A stretch of 9,712 nt of DNA. It comes from an uncultured Bacteroidales bacterium (GTDB lineage: Bacteria; Bacteroidota; Bacteroidia; Bacteroidales; UBA932). A program made the position numbers and the translations under genes. The first letter of the stretch is position 1, and each line of letters begins with the position of its first letter. The notes under the pieces were generated by a model. The model searched no databases. It saw only the letters and a program-made list of their open reading frames with translations, and had not been told where the DNA came from. Positions 7,190-9,712 of the stretch are shown here, piece by piece. The stretch is taken from assembly GCA_946616385.1 (NCBI GenBank), contig CAMOIZ010000038.1, positions 1 through 9,712 on the forward strand, in the 5' to 3' direction.

Positions 7190-9633
7190 TGCTGCGCCGC
7201 GCCCTCATAATCCTTGCAGCCCTGCTCGCGTTTTTCCATGCGGGCGCCGCGCCTGCCATTCCCACTCCGGTAAGGCATGTGCAGCCGGATGGATCCGTGG
7301 TTGAGGTCCGCATACACGGCGATGAATTCTACCACTATTACACTGTCGACGGACATGTGGCAGCCCTCGGCAGGGACGGTTTCTGGCATCCCGCACGCAA
7401 GCCGTCGTTCTCAAAGGGCGCACTGCTCAAGGATCGCGCCCGCACCAGCCGCCGGATTTCCCGGGCGGCCACCCGTGCCGGATCCCGTATCAGCCTGGGA
7501 GAGAAGCGCTTCCTGGTGCTGCTGGTGGAATTCAAGGACCTCTCCTTCTCGGTAGCCGATCCTGCGGCGGCCTTCTCTCGCATGCTCAATTCGGAGGGCT
7601 ATTCCGAAAACGGAGGGACTGGTTCGGTGGCAGATTACTTTAAAGACAATTCCAACGGAAGGTTCACTCCCGTCTTCGATGTAGTTGGGCCCGTGCGCGT
7701 TTCGGGAGCCTTCGCCGACTACGGTGGCAACAATGCCGACGGGGCCGACAAGAACCTGACCGGTTTCGCTGCAGAGGCCTTCCGCCTTGCGGATGCGCAG
7801 ACCGACTTTTCCGAATACGACCTGGACTCCGACGGATACATCGACAACATCTATATCTTCTATGCCGGTCACGGCGAGGCCGAAGGTGCGAGTGCCGACC
7901 ATCTCTGGCCGCAGGCCTCAGCGATTTCGGGCGAAAACCTTGTGCTGGACGGAGTACGTGCATGGTCTTTCGCCTGCTCCTCGGAACTTCGCGGGGCGAA
8001 CGGCAGCAGCATGTCCGGCATCGGCACTTTCTGCCATGAATTCGCGCATGTGCTGGGCCTGCCGGACTTCTACGACACCGACTACGAAGAAAACGGCAGT
8101 GCAGATGCGGTCTATTCCTTCTCGCTGATGTGCAGCGGAAACTATAACAATGCCGGCCGCACTCCTCCCTACATGGGCGCGCTGGAGCGCTGGATGCTCG
8201 GTTGGACCGATGCACCCGCGCAGATGGACGCTCCCGGCCGGAAGACGCTCGGGCCTGTGTACGACGACGAATCCGCCGCCACTCCGGGGTCGGGCGTCGG
8301 GGAGTTCTTCCTCTACGAGGTGCGCGACGGCAGCAAATGGGATGCATATATCTTCGCCCGCAGCGGGCAGACACCCCCGGAAGGGATGCTGGTGTACCAC
8401 GTGGACATGTCCTCCGAGACCGTGTGGGACATGAACATCATCAACAATTCCGCCGCCCATCCCTGCTACTATCTGGTAAAACCCGTGAGTTCGTGGGGAA
8501 ACTACAACGACCTTCTTTACCCGGGCACCAGCGGAACGACCTCGTTCGAGGGCACCGACTGGGCTGGCAACAAGACGGGATTCGTGCTGTCGGGCATATC
8601 CTACGGGGCGTCGAAGGCCAGTTTCACCCTGTCCGTGCCGGGAGAGATGGTGCTTTCCGGGAAAGTGACCGACAGCGAATCGAAAGCTCTGCAGGGGGTG
8701 AAGGTTTCCGGAGGTGGGAACAGCAGCATCACCGGAGCGGATGGAACATACGAACTGACTTTTCCCGGGGCGGGGGAGTATGAGGTGAGTTTTTCGCTCG
8801 ACATGTTCAGGCCCAGGACGGAAACGGCCGTGCTGAAGACGGCCCGCACCACTCTGGACGTCATGCTTTGGAACGTCGCCGAATCGGAACCCCTCACATT
8901 GTCGAAGCACGGGGAAGACCGCGGCACCGCGCTCGGATACCCGGACGAGGCGGATCCGCACACTGGCACGATAGCCGTGGGATTCAGCGCTTCCGAACTT
9001 GCCGGATACCAGGGGTATGAGATCAAGTCGCTGCGTTTCAAGATGCACGGCAGCAGCGCGAAAAAAGTCTGTGCCTTCGTCGATTTCGGAAACGAACGCA
9101 AGGTCACGCGCGAGATTTCCTCTCCCGTTTTCGATGCCTGGAACACCGTGGACATCTCCGATGCCGGGTTGACCATACCAGTCGGCAAGACCGTCTACAT
9201 AGGATACGCCGTGCAGGGCATAGATGAGGATTTCTGGATGAGCATCGACGGCGCCGCAGCCGTTTCCGGCGGCGGATACGTGCGTAAGGAATATGCCTCA
9301 CAGGGCAGCAACGCCTGGTATGAGCCGGGGTATAACTTCCTGGTAGACTGCGTGGTATGCAAGCCGGTGCCGGTTTTCGCGCAGCTCTCTCTCCGCACAA
9401 TCTCCAACCCCTTGAAAGGGGAGCCCTATGCCGTGGGCACCGAGCTGGCGCTGGGCTTCGACGACGACTCCCTGGGCGACACTCCGCTTAGCGTGGAATG
9501 GCTGTTCGACTCCCGGAAAGTGGAAGGGAATTCCGTGCGTCTGTCCTCTGCCGGAAGGCACGTGATCACCGCCCGCCTGAGCTATCCGGACGGCTCTGTC
9601 GAAGAAATTGAGCAGGTGGTGCTGGCGCAGTAG
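7189..9633 (+). CDS. M6-family (immune inhibitor A-like) zinc metalloprotease
   Basis: An 814-residue secreted endopeptidase. The signal peptide is at residues 1-20 or 21. A propeptide region typical of M6 enzymes follows (VQPDGSVVEVRIHGDE at ~31-46, VDGH soon after). The catalytic domain spans ~95-400. It has a calcium-type acidic loop DLDSDGYID (211-219), IFYAGHGEAEG, the zinc motif HEFAHVLGLPD (283-293, catalytic Glu284), LMCSGN (313-318) and ERWMLGW (333-339), all expected for M6. All key residues are present, so it should be active. Residues ~487-562 form a carboxypeptidase regulatory-like domain (LSGKVTD, then GADGTYEL). Residues ~565-724 are a jelly-roll-like beta domain, and ~727-814 are PKD-like. 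I see no T9SS sorting domain at the C terminus, unlike the S8 protease in the same operon. The start at 7189 overlaps the previous stop as TGATG. Known M6 enzymes cleave host or environmental proteins; the substrate here is unknown. It is the last operon gene, and no terminator is seen after it. Confidence 0.94.
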   Translation: MLRRALIILAALLAFFHAGAAPAIPTPVRHVQPDGSVVEVRIHGDEFYHYYTVDGHVAALGRDGFWHPARKPSFSKGALLKDRARTSRRISRAATRAGSRISLGEKRFLVLLVEFKDLSFSVADPAAAFSRMLNSEGYSENGGTGSVADYFKDNSNGRFTPVFDVVGPVRVSGAFADYGGNNADGADKNLTGFAAEAFRLADAQTDFSEYDLDSDGYIDNIYIFYAGHGEAEGASADHLWPQASAISGENLVLDGVRAWSFACSSELRGANGSSMSGIGTFCHEFAHVLGLPDFYDTDYEENGSADAVYSFSLMCSGNYNNAGRTPPYMGALERWMLGWTDAPAQMDAPGRKTLGPVYDDESAATPGSGVGEFFLYEVRDGSKWDAYIFARSGQTPPEGMLVYHVDMSSETVWDMNIINNSAAHPCYYLVKPVSSWGNYNDLLYPGTSGTTSFEGTDWAGNKTGFVLSGISYGASKASFTLSVPGEMVLSGKVTDSESKALQGVKVSGGGNSSITGADGTYELTFPGAGEYEVSFSLDMFRPRTETAVLKTARTTLDVMLWNVAESEPLTLSKHGEDRGTALGYPDEADPHTGTIAVGFSASELAGYQGYEIKSLRFKMHGSSAKKVCAFVDFGNERKVTREISSPVFDAWNTVDISDAGLTIPVGKTVYIGYAVQGIDEDFWMSIDGAAAVSGGGYVRKEYASQGSNAWYEPGYNFLVDCVVCKPVPVFAQLSLRTISNPLKGEPYAVGTELALGFDDDSLGDTPLSVEWLFDSRKVEGNSVRLSSAGRHVITARLSYPDGSVEEIEQVVLAQ

Positions 9634-9658
9634 TATTCCACAGTTCGCAAAAAGTGTG

Positions 9659-9666
9659 TATCTTTG
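9659..9666 (+). promoter_or_regulatory. Bacteroidota -7 promoter element for the next gene
   Basis: TATCTTTG matches the TAnnTTTG consensus exactly and lies 31 nt before the likely ATG at 9698, nearly the same layout as the promoter at 2256-2263. The -33 element is weak: TTCC (9636-9639) is at the right 19-nt spacing but matches poorly, while TTCG (9644-9647) is too close. The 64 nt between the M6 gene stop and this ATG hold no hairpin followed by a T run. Confidence 0.6.
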
Positions 9667-9697
9667 CAGGATTATACTTTAGATACCGCTTTTTATC

Positions 9698-9712
9698 ATG
9701 ATGACTTCTAAG
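9698..9712 (+). CDS. Probable start of the next gene (cut off by the window edge)
   Basis: Two ATG codons in a row (9698 and 9701) open a frame that reads MMTSK before the window ends. The support is the promoter-like element about 31 nt upstream and the usual lack of a Shine-Dalgarno in this phylum. Five codons are too few to suggest any function, and either ATG could be the true start. Confidence 0.4.

Noticed and set aside
7918..9048. Long reverse-strand open frame (376 codons) opposite the M6 gene
   Set aside because: The forward frame has all M6 motifs in order. The reverse product shows no recognisable domain and is an expected shadow of GC-rich coding DNA.
9408..9421. Palindrome CCCCTTGAAAGGGG near the end of the M6 gene
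   Set aside because: It is inside the coding frame, has only a 2-nt loop and no T run after it, so it is not a terminator; probably chance.
9672..9681. Second -7-like sequence TATACTTTAG
   Set aside because: It lacks the final G of TAnnTTTG and has a different spacing; TATCTTTG at 9659 is the better match.
1..9712. Mobile elements, CRISPR arrays, tRNA or rRNA genes
   Set aside because: No transposase or integrase motifs, no regularly spaced direct repeats, and no RNA gene signatures were seen; nearly all of the sequence is accounted for by the genes listed.

Overview
The window looks like chromosomal DNA of a Bacteroidota member, most likely Bacteroidales. Evidence: two TAnnTTTG-type -7 promoter elements, no clear Shine-Dalgarno sequences, Cys-lipobox lipoproteins with FN3, BACON-like and lipocalin-like domains, a PorV/PorQ-family outer membrane barrel, and a C-terminal type IX secretion (T9SS) sorting domain. 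The genus cannot be fixed from this sequence. All supported genes are on the + strand and almost all of the window is coding.

Left region (2-2253): the 3' end of one gene, then a complete 565-residue surface lipoprotein 13 nt downstream. Both proteins end in a similar domain that begins ILGT(W/Y), so they look like tandem paralogues in one transcription unit. The unit is closed by a strong intrinsic terminator, an 11-bp perfect stem followed by seven T.

Main region (2297-9633): a very tight five-gene operon behind a promoter that partly overlaps that terminator. Gene order: a 221-residue secreted protein of unknown function; an 881-residue subtilisin-like (S8) serine protease with a T9SS-type C-terminal sorting domain; a 298-residue PorV/PorQ-family barrel; a 226-residue BACON-like lipoprotein; and an 814-residue M6-family (immune inhibitor A-like) metalloprotease. 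Spacings are 0, +4, -1 and -1 nt. The last two junctions are TGATG stop/start overlaps, which suggests translational coupling and coordinated production.

The likely theme is an exported proteolytic module. Two secreted proteases of different catalytic classes are made together with a barrel of the family that escorts T9SS substrates, plus two small accessory envelope proteins whose roles are open (inhibitor, chaperone, anchor or substrate binder). The S8 protease carries both a lipobox-like N terminus and a T9SS C terminus, while the M6 protease has no T9SS domain that I can see.

Right edge (9634-9712): a short intergenic region with a second -7 element and the first codons of a probable next gene. 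I see no RNA genes, CRISPR arrays, insertion sequences or phage genes.
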